Shown in pieces: positions 12,005 through 22,390 of a stretch of 64,000 nucleotides of DNA (position 1 is the first letter of the stretch; every line of letters begins with the position of its first letter). The stretch is from Isoetes taiwanensis (Eukaryota > Streptophyta > Lycopodiopsida > Isoetales > Isoetaceae), in NCBI GenBank assembly GCA_021234155.1, contig JAJEKV010000057.1, positions 3,567,821-3,631,820 of the forward strand, given 5' to 3'. Under the pieces are notes generated by a model. That model was not told the origin of the DNA and did no database searches. It was given only the letters and a program-made list of their open reading frames with translations. Position numbers and translations under genes: made by a program.

Positions 12005-12772
12005 TCATACAACAATTGAACTTGAATTCACCAATAACAACAACCAACGAGCAATCCTTCCCGTGCGGCAAGGCTTGTTGATCAAATACTTCAAGGGTTG
12101 GTGGTCAACAACAAATGCAAATTCATTAGCAAGAAGATAATGCCTAAATTTTTGGATCGAAAAAATCATGCCAAGTGCTTCACGTTCAGTAGTAGAGTAG
12201 TTCTGCTCAGCTTTACTTAATTGCCTACTTGCATAGAATATGGGATGATCGATATTCTTTTCATCAGCTTGACATAAAATGCTACCTATAGCATAGTTTG
12301 ATGCATCAATCAACACATGGAATTCTTTAGACCAATCTGGAGACTTTAAAATGGGTGATTTAACTAAGGCTAATTTTAGTTCTTCAAATGCTTTTTGACA
12401 TGCATCATTCCAATTATATTCCTTTGATTTTCGCAACAACTTAGTAAGTGGCAAAGCTCGTTGTGCATAATGATCAATAAAGCGCCTATGATATCCTACA
12501 TGCCCTAGGAAGGCTTGTAGCTCTTTAACATTCTTTGGAGGCTGCAAATCAAGGATTTTAGAAGTTTTGTGTGGGTCAATCGTAAGTCCATGTATCGATA
12601 CAACAAAACCTAGCAAAACACCATGTGTAACCACAAAAGTACATTTTTCTGGGTTCAAGGAGATTCCATATTCCCTACAACGCTCAAAGCATAACTCCAA
12701 CTTACTCAAATGATAACTCAAGGATCCAAACACAGCAAAGTCATCTAAGAATACCTTCATAAAGTCTTGCAC
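12005..12772 (-). pseudogene. Gypsy copy 2 RT palm/thumb plus RNase H
   Basis: 255 codons without interruption: VFLDDFAVFG (RT catalytic loop), LSKLELCFERCREYGISLNP, CTFVVTHGVLLGFVVS, connection domain, then RNase H with LIDASNYAIGSILCQADEK, FYASRQLSKAEQNYSTTERE and VDHQPLKYL. RNase H Asp (LIDAS), Glu (TERE) and Asp (VDHQ) positions are retained. The frame is lost at about 12015, just before the linker to integrase. Between 11876 and 12005 copy 2 and copy 1 differ by several small indels, so that linker cannot be read reliably. Confidence 0.9.
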
Positions 12773-13170
12773 AAACTCCTTGAAGGCTTGCGTAATAACC
12801 CGGAATGTAGCGGGGCGTTACATAAACCAAAGGGCATCACTCGATAAGCGTAAGTTCCCCAAATAGTTACAAATGTTGTCTTCTCCCTATCTTCTGGTCT
12901 AATCAATACTTGGTTATATCCCGAGAATCCATCCATAAATGAATAAACCTCTTGACCCGCTACAGCATCTAACACTTCGTCTGTGAAGGGAATAGGAAAA
13001 TGGTCTTTTCGAGTGGCATCGTTCAACTTCCGATAATCAACACATACACGTATTTTCAAATTTTTCTTATATACACACACGATAGGTGATACCCATTCAC
13101 TATAATCTCTGAGGGTAGATAAAGCCAACCTTAAGCAACTTATCAATCTCCTCCTTAACTGCTTTGGCAA
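12757..13170 (-). pseudogene. Gypsy copy 2 RT fingers/palm
   Basis: Contains SEWVSPIVCVYKKNLKIRVC, DYRKLNDATRKDHFPIPFTD, VYSFMDGFSGYNQVLI (first catalytic Asp in FMDG), REKTTFVTIWGTYAYRVMPF and GLCNAP. The frame shifts to the FLDD segment near 12800 and to the upstream linker near 13108, where copy 2 reads TCTCTGAGGG and copy 1 TCTACAGGG. Confidence 0.88.
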
Positions 13171-13936
13171 ATTTAGGATTAAGTCTATAAGGTTTTTGCA
13201 CTACAGGTTTAGCATTAGCATGAAGCTCAATCTTATGCATACATAAGGACGGGTTAATGCCCTTCAAATCATCATATGACCATGCAAAAATATCGTGATA
13301 TTTTGAAAATAAGGCGACACAATTGTCATACAAATCCCCAGTGATATTAGCCCCTAACTTTATTGTCTTTACTTCTCCTCCTTTCCCAAGGTTAATTTCT
13401 TGCACCTTGGGAGGTTGTGAGAAGGTTTCATATTGACTAATTTCATGTGCAGGCTTCTTTTCCACCTTGATCTCTTGAATTGTGCACTTCGTGAAATAAT
13501 CAGGATATTTATCTTGTTTAATATCATCTTCTTCTTCTTCTTCCTCACATTCTTTCTCCACTTCAACTTGGTTAACATCTATAACACCCATGAAATTTAG
13601 AATTGTATCCTCCAAGTCTACAACCGCGTCATCATAAACTCCGTACACACCTTCTTCTTTCAAGGTCATATCCTCTTGTGGCTCACTAGAGGATGCTACA
13701 TTCGCATATGCACTATCTGGATTATAATCAGGATCATCGTCATCACTACTTTCACTATCATCGTCACTGGAATCAGATTCTACTTCAAATTGTGCAACAG
13801 CTTTTGGCATTTCACTCACTCTAATTTCCACCCTATTATTTCCATCACCAATAACTAAAATCCCTCTATGCCAATCGTGTATTGCTCGCCCGGCTGCAAC
13901 AACCATGGTCGGCCTAATAATAATGGATAAGAACAT
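13100..13936 (-). pseudogene. Gypsy copy 2 protease C-terminus, acidic linker, RT N-terminus
   Basis: Reads HDWHRGILVIGDGNNRVEIR, the acidic tract SDSSDDDSESSDDDD, then VEKECEEEEEEDDIKQDK, ISQYETFSQPPKVQEINLG, and CVALFSKYHDIFAWSYDDLK that leads into the RT. The linker of about 150 residues between protease and RT is long and very acidic in both copies. The protease part is split from its active site at about 13890 by a small indel. Confidence 0.85.
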
Positions 13937-13999
13937 ACCGTGGTGGTAGCTCTTAGAACTACATAATCCACATAGAACACAAGATTTGCAATCATGGTT

Positions 14000-14539
14000 T
14001 TACACCCTAATCATGCCCAAAGGTTTTACTCGTCTCTGATCAGCCATCCTTACTCTAAAATAAACAGGAGAAGGTGCAGGTAGGTCTAATCTTCGAAGAG
14101 TTTCTTCTGGCATAATGTTAACCCCAGATCCGCCGTCAATCACAGCAGAATCTAGCCCTAAATCCCCTATAACAACATGCACAGATGGAGATTTCATATC
14201 AAATAAAGAGGGCCATATGGAATTAACAGATACGTCCTTTTGCAATCGTAGAGCCGCAGCCACTTCCTTTCTACATGGAGGGGATAAAGACAACAGCTGT
14301 GCAAAAGTGATAGTGGGTCTAATATTGCCTAAATCAGCCAATATATCATAAGTAGGCATGTCTTTAGAAAGTTTCAGAATTTTCTTGTATTTCCTTCTAC
14401 TCCTTGGTTTCCTAAGTTGCTCTCCAGACTCTTTCTCGTTTGGAAAAGAGGAGTTTCCTGCATCCATAATGCCTTTAAGTTCTTTAAATGTGGGTGTGTC
14501 ATGCAAAGTCTCTTGTGGTGTGTTTTGGGTATCACCCAA
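14000..14539 (-). pseudogene. Gypsy copy 2 protease
   Basis: Aspartic protease that would cut the polyprotein. Active site is DSAVIDGGSGVNIMPEE, D-G-G-S as in copy 1 and in the second gypsy element at 59290, so the non-canonical second residue is a lineage feature, not damage. Upstream residues (GDTQNTPQETLHDTPTFKEL) are the gag-protease linker. The frame is lost at 14000 after KPLGMI. Confidence 0.82.
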
Positions 14540-16197
14540 TCCTGAGAATTCGGGCTTTCAAATCTCACACGTCTACTCCTTCTCTGATTATTAGGATTTA
14601 ATTGCATCTGATAGATAGGGCATGAGTTTTCCTCTATTGGTTCACATAAATTAGAGTCAAGGATTTTTTCTTTCCCCTTAGATCCGTTTTCCATAGATCG
14701 CGGTGGCAATACATGTGGACACCTATCTTGTGAGTGTAACCCCTGGGTATTGCAAATGCCACACACAGGTTCAAAACCTACTTCTTTTCGTGGATTGGGA
14801 CAATTAGGAGCTATGTGTCCCTCTTCCTGGCATCTGAAACATCTAATAGGTTGTTGGGAACTTGATTGTCTTGGTGCTGGCCTTGAGAACCTATTGGGTG
14901 TATTATTTCTCCCTTGTGTAGATGGATTAGCAGCATAAACAGGAACTAATGGCGGCATTTGTCCACCATCTACCATAGCGGGTTGGATATAATAGCTAGG
15001 GGTGCTAGAAGGTTTTGAGACAGCAGGTCTCACATTTGTTCTCGTTGGATCATCTCTCCTATCTTGCTGGAAATAACAGTCATTATCATTATGGTTACTT
15101 CTGCGACAATAATTGCACCATGTCCTAGGCTTGGTCAAAGGACACTCATTGGGAAAATGACCATAACCTTGACATTGAACACACCATACATTTCTACGGG
15201 GCTTGGGCTCTAAATTACGAGGTGTTCTAATTGCAGATAATTGCTTACTCAACTCCTTTTTCAAGACCTCATCAATAGTTTGCCTAATAGTTGTCTGAAG
15301 ATCAGATATAGGAGGCTGATTTGGAGCTATTTGTGGCTGCACCAACCCTCTAGAAGTTGCTCCGTAAGGCATTCTACTATAATCAACTAATTGAGGGGAT
15401 GCATAATGGACATGTATGTCTGGAATATTAGGTGTAGCAGCAGCACTTTGCCCCATTGGCGCATAGAAACTAGGGATGCTTGTCATATTAGCATTCATTT
15501 GTGGGTTTCTCATATAATTCATCCCTGCCAGTTCTAGTTGGGATGCAATTTTAATTGCTGCTTCTAAGGACGCAGGGGACTGCATTTTTACATAAAAGCT
15601 CATGTGGCTAGGAAGTCCTTTAGTAAACCATCTAATTTGATATTCAACATCTGGTGGTTTAGGTTTCTTACCCAAGAGTCTACGAAATCTATTAACATAA
15701 CTTTGAATAGACTCGTTTGGTAACATGGTGAAGTCTTGTAACTCGTCATCGAGTCTATCTATAAACCCTGCAGGTCTAAAAGTTTCTAGAAATGCTTCTT
15801 CCAATTCCTTCCAAGTAGCATAAGTGGTATTTTTCAATGAGTGGCGATACCACTCTGAAGCTCCACCCATCAACGTGGCTGGAAACCATCTTAATCGCTC
15901 TGTGTTTGTATTCTCTTGATTTGCCTCACTCACCGTAAGAAAATGGCTAACATGTGCATCAGGGTCTTCTCCTACCTGACCACTAAAAGTACCATAGCGC
16001 ATGCGGGCTGATTTAACAGTTGATGTGCTCATATTTTGTGTATTTTGTGGACTGTGATTTTCAGAATGGCTAGTCCTGTGGAATAGTGTTTTTAACTGAA
16101 GATCTTCCTCCTCTTGTTGTTGCTGGCGTCTATTATATCTCTCTTGTCTTAATCGAGCTTGCTTCTCTCTTTGCTCTTTAGTGAATTGTGGATACAT
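14374..16197 (-). pseudogene. Gypsy copy 2 gag, 607 codons, four zinc knuckles
   Basis: The longest intact gag. Start ATG at 16197 (MYPQFTKEQREKQ). Basic/Gln-rich N-terminus (RRQQQQEEED), capsid-like domain about residues 65-190 (YGTFSGQVGEDPDAHVSHFL, MGGASEWYRHSLKNTTYATW), then from about residue 335 three canonical CX2CX4HX4C knuckles, CVQCQGYGHFPNEC, CNYCRRSNHNDNDC and CFRCQEEGHIAPNC, plus a variant CGICNTQGLHSQDRC (CX2CX5HX4C). Most gypsy gags have one or two. Near 14560 one T fewer than copy 1 shifts the frame, so the last 60 codons of this ORF are out of frame relative to the gag-protease reading of copy 1. Confidence 0.9.
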
Positions 16198-16454
16198 ACA
16201 TCACAGGTTTTTTATGGGTGGCATGTCCCATCTATAACAGTGGCACTCTCGCTCTTCTGTTTAGCATGGCGCTTCTATCCCCATTTACTATTCCCAGTGA
16301 AGTTTTCCCCTCTTTCAATCTCTTAACATAATTTATTCAGAAGCAAGTGTGCAAGCAATTATTCAGACAAGCAACTAATAATTATTAATCATTCCCGGTT
16401 CTTTCCAGATGCAAGGTTTATGCATGAGATAATCTCGCTCACTCTAAGCCTGGT

Positions 16455-16470
16455 CCCAGGCGAAAAACCA
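16455..16470 (-). promoter_or_regulatory. Candidate primer binding site, copy 2
   Basis: TGGTTTTTCGCCTGGG on the minus strand, four bases inside LTR 3. See the copy 1 entry; the two copies disagree, so primer identity is unknown. Confidence 0.35.
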
Positions 16471-16474
16471 AACA

Positions 16475-17706
16475 TGTAAAGGGTTTTCGGGTGGATGATG
16501 TACATTGAAGTCCTACCGAGGTTAAGGCAATATAAAATATCTAATTGGTAATACCGAGGAACCTCTGAAGATATTCATGCACTAGCTTCACTGCATTCTT
16601 CATTATGTTCAGAGTAGCAAAGTTACCAGTTATTTAGTGGCGGAATTGAACCGCTTTAAACCAGGTAATAAGATATACACTATGTCAATCAATACACATA
16701 TGCAGTAGCATTCACAACAGAATAACATCAATTTTTCTCTAACCTCTTAGGCAAAGGGCAATAAATCATTTTTAAAACCAGTGACAACAATTAACATGGT
16801 AATGGAATGCAGCACTAATAATTAAGTATTCAGAGTATGCTATTCATAACGAATAATCTGAGAACAAACAGAGTTATCTGCAGTATATTCAATATGAATA
16901 AACCAAATATCTGCCAGTGTTATTTCACAAATAAATTCTGATGCAGCCTTGCAGTAGTAATGGTTTAATACTTAGATATGGTGTGAATAACCAGTAACAC
17001 ATAATATAAGGATCTGTTCATCGTATTAGACTTGAATATAGAATGTTCTACAGTATTTATCTCAGGAATAAGATATAAACATAAACACTAGTAATGAGCA
17101 AAGATCATATTCACAGTTCAGATTTGCATAACAGAATAATGGATAGACTTATCTCGTAATAGCCACAAATGCAAGAACTCCAGGAGATCTTCTGGCAGAC
17201 TAGCAAGGTTTCTTCACGGTTCTTCAAGATCTAACGGCCTACTGCCAGATGCCCTAAAATGATGCGGTGAATGCTCTGGAACGACTGTCTGCTCTAAATC
17301 TGGTCGCCTTGCCTCTCTGATCCATTCCTTCCCTTCCGAATCCGGTGGCTGCTCTCCTATATCCGCTCCTCTCTTCCCTGATCGGCTCCTCCTTCCTCTG
17401 CTCCTTCAACCGTAACCCCTTTTTTTTTTGCCTTATGCCTTTTCAATTCGAAATAGGGCTTTTGATCTCCACCATTAGTTTTCCATAAATCTCCACCGTT
17501 AGATTAAATAAATATGCTCTTCTTAGCTTCCCATATTTTCCACTATTATAAAAATAAATCCTTCAAGGTTACATCTTCAAATAACATTCAAATATGCCAA
17601 ATATGCCATTTTTATGCAATTTAACATGGTAAGATCACGTGGCATTGCTCGCTTGATCACGTTTTCACCCAAAATGCACAATTCTGAACAAATTATTCGT
17701 TCTACA
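16475..17706 (-). repeat. LTR 3 (5' LTR of array in element orientation)
   Basis: 1232 bp, TG...CA, followed by ATAGG (17707-17711). Its sequence keeps CTG/CAG at most sites where LTR 1 and LTR 2 show CG, for example CTGAGAACAAACAGAG at about 16858. Confidence 0.93.
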
Positions 17707-17711
17707 ATAGG
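17707..17711. repeat. Target-site duplication, right (ATAGG)
   Basis: Copy of 418-422 next to the CTACA end of LTR 3. Confidence 0.9.
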
Positions 17712-20306
17712 GTGTATTGCTTGCTGGATAGATTCTATATGGCCAACAAGCCTGCTTGCTTTATGGACAGGTGCTATATGGAGGGGGAGTTGGCTTTCTC
17801 CTGCTCTGATCATGTTCTCCAAAGTTTAGTCTTGGAAAATATTCCTACTGCAAGGATGAATGGAAACATCCCATTTAAATACAATATGTCTTGGCTTGCT
17901 TGCGAAGGAGTCCTTTTGTAAGCCCTTTAGGGTCTTAGGTTAGCAGACAATAGCATTTTATCTGTTAAGGATGATAACTCAAATATTTTAGAAGCTGCTA
18001 TTAGTTCATAGTCTTGAGAAGGATGAGATCTTTAAAACTCTATGTTCTCTAGCAGCTAGAAAGTCTCCGAGACCTGATGGTTTCCCTCCAGAATTTTTTG
18101 TGGAGTTCTGGGATGTGCTTTGGGAATGATTTTACTAGAGCTGTTTGTGGTGCATGGTCCTCTTGTTCTCTGCACCCGGCCCTAGCAGCGGGCTTTATCA
18201 CTCTTGTTCCAAAGCTCTCAAGGCCTCTAAGCCTAGATGAATGGAGGCCCATTGCACTCACCAATGCCATTTATAAAGTGATTATGAAGGCTATTGCTAA
18301 CCGTTTGAAACCTATCCTTAACAGACTCATTGGAAAGGAGCAATCGGCCTTCCTGCCAGGTCGATATATTCTAGATAACTATCTTGCAGCTACGGAAGGA
18401 TTGCATTGGTGCCAGGCTTCAATAAAAATGTGTGCTGATCAATGGACTTTAGAAAGGCATATGATTCCCTTAGGTGGGAAGGATTGCACGCTGCAATGAA
18501 CTGTATGAGGTTTGATTCACAGTTTATCCATCTAGCCTTGGGAATGAACAATGTAGCATCTGCTTTGGTGCTAGTTAATAGGCAACCATCTGGTCTATTT
18601 TATCTCAAAAAGGGTATAAGGCAAGGCTGCTCTCTGACACGCTATCTGTTCCTCATTACGGCAAACATTTTAACCAGAATGGTCCACCTTAAAGTGTCAA
18701 AAGGTAATCTAGAAGGGCTTACCTTTCCAGAAGGTTCAGATACCTTTATGTTTCTCAGATATGATGATAATAGCTTTCACTCATTTCGAGAGATCCTGCT
18801 GTCTTTTGAGGTCATCTCAGGTATTGGTCTTAATCCAGATAAATATTCAGTGTTGTGGGCTTCAGAAAATGACATTGATCTGCGAGCCAGAGGGCTAAGT
18901 TTTCCAGTTGTGGCAACTGGGAAGACAAACTTTTTGGTCCCCCCCAAGGTGTTTTCTGACACTCTCACAGGTCTTTGGGGCCCCATACTAGATAAACTCA
19001 GAAAGAAAGTTGGTCCTTGGTCTACGAAGTCCCTAGCTACTTCAGGGCATATGACAGTGGCTAATGCAGTTCTAACGACCTCTCATGTCTATTAGTCATC
19101 AGTTATGGTTGCCCAAAAAGGGGTCTATAACCAAATGCAAGTTATTATTAGGAAATTTATATCGGGGGGCATGGCGAAGGTGGCTTAGTATGATCTCTGC
19201 CGTGATAAAATAGATGGGGGATTGGGCTGCAAAGACCCCTATTTACAAGCGCAGGCTTTGGCAGCTGGTTGAGGCAAGGCAAGATCCTACGTAAGCCATC
19301 CCTCCCTAGAGATGAGTTGGGTGCCATGTTCTATACCTTCAAGGTGGCCCCTGGAACGTCTCCTGTGATGAGGAAGCTTCTTCATGCTTGGGTGGATGTG
19401 CTGCATCTTTTCTCCTCCTTGGACCCCTCTAGGGATGCAGGTGGTTTTAGTTTATTTTGGAATACTAAGATATGGAAGAGAAATGGTCTTCCTTTGGCTC
19501 TTTCCCATCCTCGCATCTTCATCAAGTGGAAGAGTTATGGAATAACAATGCTGCAACACTTATGGATGAATGTCAGATGGATTGGTTGGACAGTATTCAA
19601 AGTCAGAATTCAGTCTCCAAGAGAAAGGGGCCATAAAGTATTAAGGGAGATCCTATGGAATGTCACCAAGCTATCTGGCACTGTGGGTCCGTGCGAGATA
19701 TGGCTACGTAATGGGCAAACACAAAGTAATGTGGCGAGGATATATCGAGCATTGTGCCAAGATACTCCCCTAAAGGGTGAAGAAAGGTTAGGGATGAGTA
19801 ATATAGTAGCTAAAGCAGTTTTAGCTAACTCCTAGAAGTCTATGTGTTCTATACAGTTCTTTAGATGGCTAGTCACAGAATCTACTGGGCATCTCTTCTT
19901 CTACCCCTATATTGCAGAGTTCTGGCAGTAGGTCTGTCTTGTTATTGGGCTCTTGATACACTAACTGGTCTGGCCAAAACTAGTAATGGTTTCATATAGG
20001 TGCTTCATAGAAGCCTCCCTAGTGAATTTGGTGTTCTGGATGATTTGGAAACACCGGTGTGATGTGACTCTGGGTGGTCAAGGGATCTCTATAACGAAGC
20101 TAAAAAACTCCTTCAATCTGGAGGTTGCACTGATGGCATTATCACATCATAGAAAGAAAGGCGCAAACTATAACAAGGGACTTGATAGATTAGGGACTCT
20201 GGTGGGGTTCTACTCATTTTTTAAGTGTCATTGGTTGGGTAATGATAATATGGGAGATGATGTCAACATTGGGAGCAGTATAGGTAGCCTGTCTATCCAG
20301 AATTGA
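17712..20306 (+). pseudogene. LINE ORF2 remainder: EN end, RT, C-terminal domain
   Basis: Continuation of the LINE at 1-422. First LDRFYMANKPACFMDRCYME and SDHVLQSL (endonuclease SDH motif), then RT at 18077-19095: LSLDEWRPIALTNAIYKVI, KEQSAFLPGRYILDN, MDFRKAYDSLRWEGL and FYLKKGIRQGCSLTRYLF. The catalytic box reads FLRYDDNSF; the usual YADD alanine is missing. Segments 19269-19835 and 19986-20306 correspond to the L1 C-terminal region, including LVFWMIWKHRCDVTL. Several frameshifts and stops (17919, 18499, 19095) make it a pseudogene. It is in the plus orientation and predates the gypsy insertion. I see no clear poly(A) tail. Confidence 0.85.
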
Positions 20307-20528
20307 GAATTGCTTGTGGGATCCTACTCTGGAATGGAGCTGCCTCTCTCTATAGTACCTACTCTTCGGAGAAGAAAGGTGTTTTCCCTTATAGTACCCT
20401 ATCAGTGGGGAAGATGAGATGATGCTCTCTGTAGTACATGTGTATTGGCTCCCCAATCAACCTCATTGACTGTGATTTACTCACCCTTTAAAGAGTATCT
20501 GTTGGACATAATTTTTCTACTTTAATGC
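20307..20528. other. LINE 3' flank, nothing recognised
   Basis: Short stretch with no ORF or clear repeat. It may be the LINE 3' UTR. A block from 20529 (TTCTAGAATGGGGCTCGCAT, then AACCAACAAACCGCCCGA) recurs at 51931-51970. Confidence 0.4.
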
Positions 20529-20629
20529 ATATATATTCTAGAATGGGGCTCGCATGAAACCAACAAACCGCCCGAGACTAGACTAGGCTTCTCATTCATC
20601 TCAGCAGATTTTCTACAATGGTGGATAGT

Positions 20630-20656
20630 GGGTAGCCGCACACATGCAAACTACCC
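20630..20656 (-). ncRNA. Family X hairpin H1, copy 1
   Basis: GGGTAG/CTACCC outer stem with inner GCA/TGC. The other copies keep the outer stem but change the inner stem with compensation (TGC/GCA at 38407-38432; CCGA/TCGG at 38512-38548). Confidence 0.55.
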
Positions 20657-20735
20657 ATAAAAAATAAAGGGAATATACAATTATATAATTTGGACCCCAT
20701 AAAATACAATTAATAGATGTTTGGCTGGTGTACCT

Positions 20736-20814
20736 GCCGAAAGCTTATCACCGGGATTAAAAAACCCCGCCCTTTCGGGTTTTCGAGGAAAAACCCTAGT
20801 GATAAGCCTTCGGC
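20736..20814 (-). ncRNA. Family X hairpin H2, copy 1
   Basis: Plus-strand arms GCCGAAAGCTTATCAC and GTGATAAGCCTTCGGC close a conserved loop containing AAAACCCCGCCCTTTCGGG and TTTTCGAGGAAAAACCCTA. The arms differ in sequence in copies 2 and 3 yet remain complementary. Confidence 0.6.
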
Positions 20815-21154
20815 AAGGGGTTTGGACAAACGTAGGGCAGAGAAATCGCTCCCAAAAACCCACGAATGGAGAAGTCGAAACAGATGCCGCTCGTTAACCT
20901 GTACCTGCACATCACCAACACAAAGAAACGTAACAAAATAAACCTCCCAGAGTGGAGGGGCTGATCACGCGTGCCACGCGACAATAAAACAAAAACCTCT
21001 TCAAAGTGCCAGGCAAAAAATACAATAAACAAAGAAGGGGGGGAGGGTGGGTTCAAAGAAAAGAGAATAAGGTACTACTGAGAGAGAAGAGGAAGCGCCG
21101 ATGGGACGTTGATGCAGAACCACGCCTAAAAAAGCGAACTCCCAACGAGAAAGG

Positions 21155-21190
21155 GCATGCGGCGCATGCATGCATGCAAAACATGCATGC
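21155..21190. promoter_or_regulatory. RY-box (CATGCATG) cluster, copy 1
   Basis: Overlapping GCATGC/CATGCATG palindromes, the binding site of plant B3-domain factors. Equivalent clusters lie at 37821-37866, 51849-51883 and 52228-52261, always upstream of the family X unit in its reading direction. Confidence 0.45.
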
Positions 21191-21317
21191 TCGCCCCATT
21201 CATTCTCCTCGGATCTAGTATTTGAAGTTCTCTGGTATCGGGATGTTGTTATTTTCATGCGAGTTGCAGTGCAAGAATGTCATCGATTCGCGTAGCGGAT
21301 CGAGATTCTTGCACAAG

Positions 21318-21321
21318 ACGA
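21318..21321. repeat. Putative TSD, left (ACGA)
   Basis: ACGA immediately outside the left terminal inverted repeat; repeated at 37818-37821 immediately outside the right one. Confidence 0.7.
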
Positions 21322-21347
21322 GGGTGAAAGCATGTTGTAGTGGAACA
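21322..21347 (+). repeat. Left terminal inverted repeat
   Basis: 26 bp, identical in reverse complement to 37792-37817. Just inside, TTAGCACC (21360-21367) and GGTGCTAA (21377-21384) form a perfect subterminal hairpin. Confidence 0.8.
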
Positions 21348-21509
21348 AAAACGTGCATTTTAGCACCACATTTTTGGGTGCTAAGTGTGGTGGGAACTAC
21401 CGAATTTGTAGTGGGAGAGGCAGTTATTTTTTCAAATATACACATGATTACTTATTCAAAATTTTGTCCTTGTCTTATTCAGTCTTATTCAGCAATGTAC
21501 ACGATCATT

Positions 21510-21757
21510 TTCCCTCAAAAACTCTGATCACGCTCCCTTAATCCGGCAAGACCATTTCTGATTCTGAATTTTCATTTTCCCTCAAAAACTATGATCACGC
21601 TCCCTTAATCCCAAGACCATTTCTGATTCTCAATTTTCATTTTCCCTCAAAAACTTCGATCACGCTCCCTTAATCCGCAAGACCATTTCTCGATTCTGAA
21701 TTTTCATTTTCCCTCAAAAACTCTCGATCACGCCCTTAATCCGCAAGACCATTTCGA
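21510..21757. repeat. Tandem repeat, about 65 bp x 4
   Basis: Unit begins TTTTCCCTCAAAAACT and continues GATCACGCTCCCTTAATCC, CAAGACCATTTCT. Four copies start near 21510, 21577, 21642 and 21707. Copies differ mainly by CTG versus CG-type changes. Confidence 0.8.
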
Positions 21758-21759
21758 TT

Positions 21760-22390
21760 TACGCAAGAAGATCGATCACGAAATGGCTCGATCATACCGG
21801 ACTTGAATGCCACGGGATACACCTATAAGGAAATGTACGTGCAAGAAAAGCATTACGCCACACAAGAAGAAATCGAAATGCGTTTGGGGACCGAAAGTAT
21901 TAGGAAAATCCACTTACAGTGGGTTGCATTCTAGATTCTGGGATGCCCATGATTCTCTCGTTGTTTAGAATATTGTTTTGTTTCATCATGCAGCCGAAGA
22001 ATCTGAAAGCAAGGAGAGGTATAATGAATATATGTGCCTTTACAAAAAAAATCACAGGTGTGAAGTGTGCCCTGGGGAGGCATGGCCTCACGCACTATGG
22101 TCATTGCGTATTACCTTCACACAAAAAAGGAAAAAAAAAATAAACCTGGTTGAGTTTCGCAACGCTTAAGAGAAAAAGGGTCTCAAGCCTCTCCGTCCCA
22201 ACGTAAGAGGAAGCATGCAAGCATTTCAAATAGTGAGAGAAGCAGAGCAACATGCCACGATGATGCTTCCTCTCTTGAAATGACTAGGCCACAATTCAAG
22301 CCTCCTCAAGCCGTAAGAAGAATCTCTGGGGAAAATCAACAAAAAATAGGTACTTTTCAACCCTCTTCTTCTGGAACCACCATATGATGC
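21760..22390 (+). CDS. Candidate multi-exon cargo gene, 5' exons (unrecognised)
   Basis: Three protein-like segments on the plus strand. From 21800: DLNATGYTYKEMYVQEKHYA then TQEEIEMRLGTESIRKIHL, up to a possible GTGGGT donor at 21919. From 21994, after a good acceptor (TTCATCATGCAG): EESESKERYNEYMCLYKKNH and CEVCPGEAWPHALWSL, with a CX2C pair. From about 22160: a basic, nuclear-signal-like QRKRKHASISNSERSRATCH and PQFKPPQAVRRISGENQQ. The frames do not join cleanly; a 22134 A-run and a TGA near 22150 separate the second and third. I do not recognise the family. A real gene, a captured gene fragment and a pseudogene all fit. Confidence 0.35.

Larger units (their letters stand above)
423..17706 (-). 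mobile_element. Ty3/gypsy array: three LTRs, two internal regions
   Basis: A minus-strand Ty3/gypsy retrotransposon occupies 17284 bp as LTR (423-1652), internal (1653-8448), LTR (8449-9688), internal (9689-16474), LTR (16475-17706). Internal regions carry gag, protease, RT, RNase H and integrase in that order. The three LTRs are nearly identical, as are the two internal regions. One TSD pair (ATAGG) surrounds the whole array and none is seen at the middle LTR, so it looks like one insertion that was extended by LTR-LTR recombination. RT has YRKLNDATRKDHFPIPF, typical of plant non-chromoviral (Tat/Athila-like) gypsy elements; no chromodomain is seen and the pol protein ends in a GPY/F module. 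Clade assignment is inference. Confidence 0.93.
20600..21210 (-). repeat. Family X repeat, copy 1
   Basis: Dispersed repeat of about 0.6-0.7 kb shared with 37822-38475 (+), 38476-39100 (-) and 51230-51990 (-). Read on the minus strand: an RY-box cluster (21155-21190), a pyrimidine-rich leader (CTTCCTCTTCTCTCTCAG), a splice-acceptor-like GTTGGTGATGTGCAG, then hairpin H2 (20736-20814), hairpin H1 (20630-20656) and a common tail (ATTGTAGAAAATCTGC, GAGATGAATGAGAAGC). No protein-coding frame is conserved among copies. A structured non-coding transcript is likelier than a gene; a solo LTR or TRIM is the main alternative. Confidence 0.7.

Noticed and set aside
20600-21210. Family X as a Helitron
   Set aside because: No TC start, no CTRR end after a short terminal hairpin, and no AT target context at the visible boundaries.
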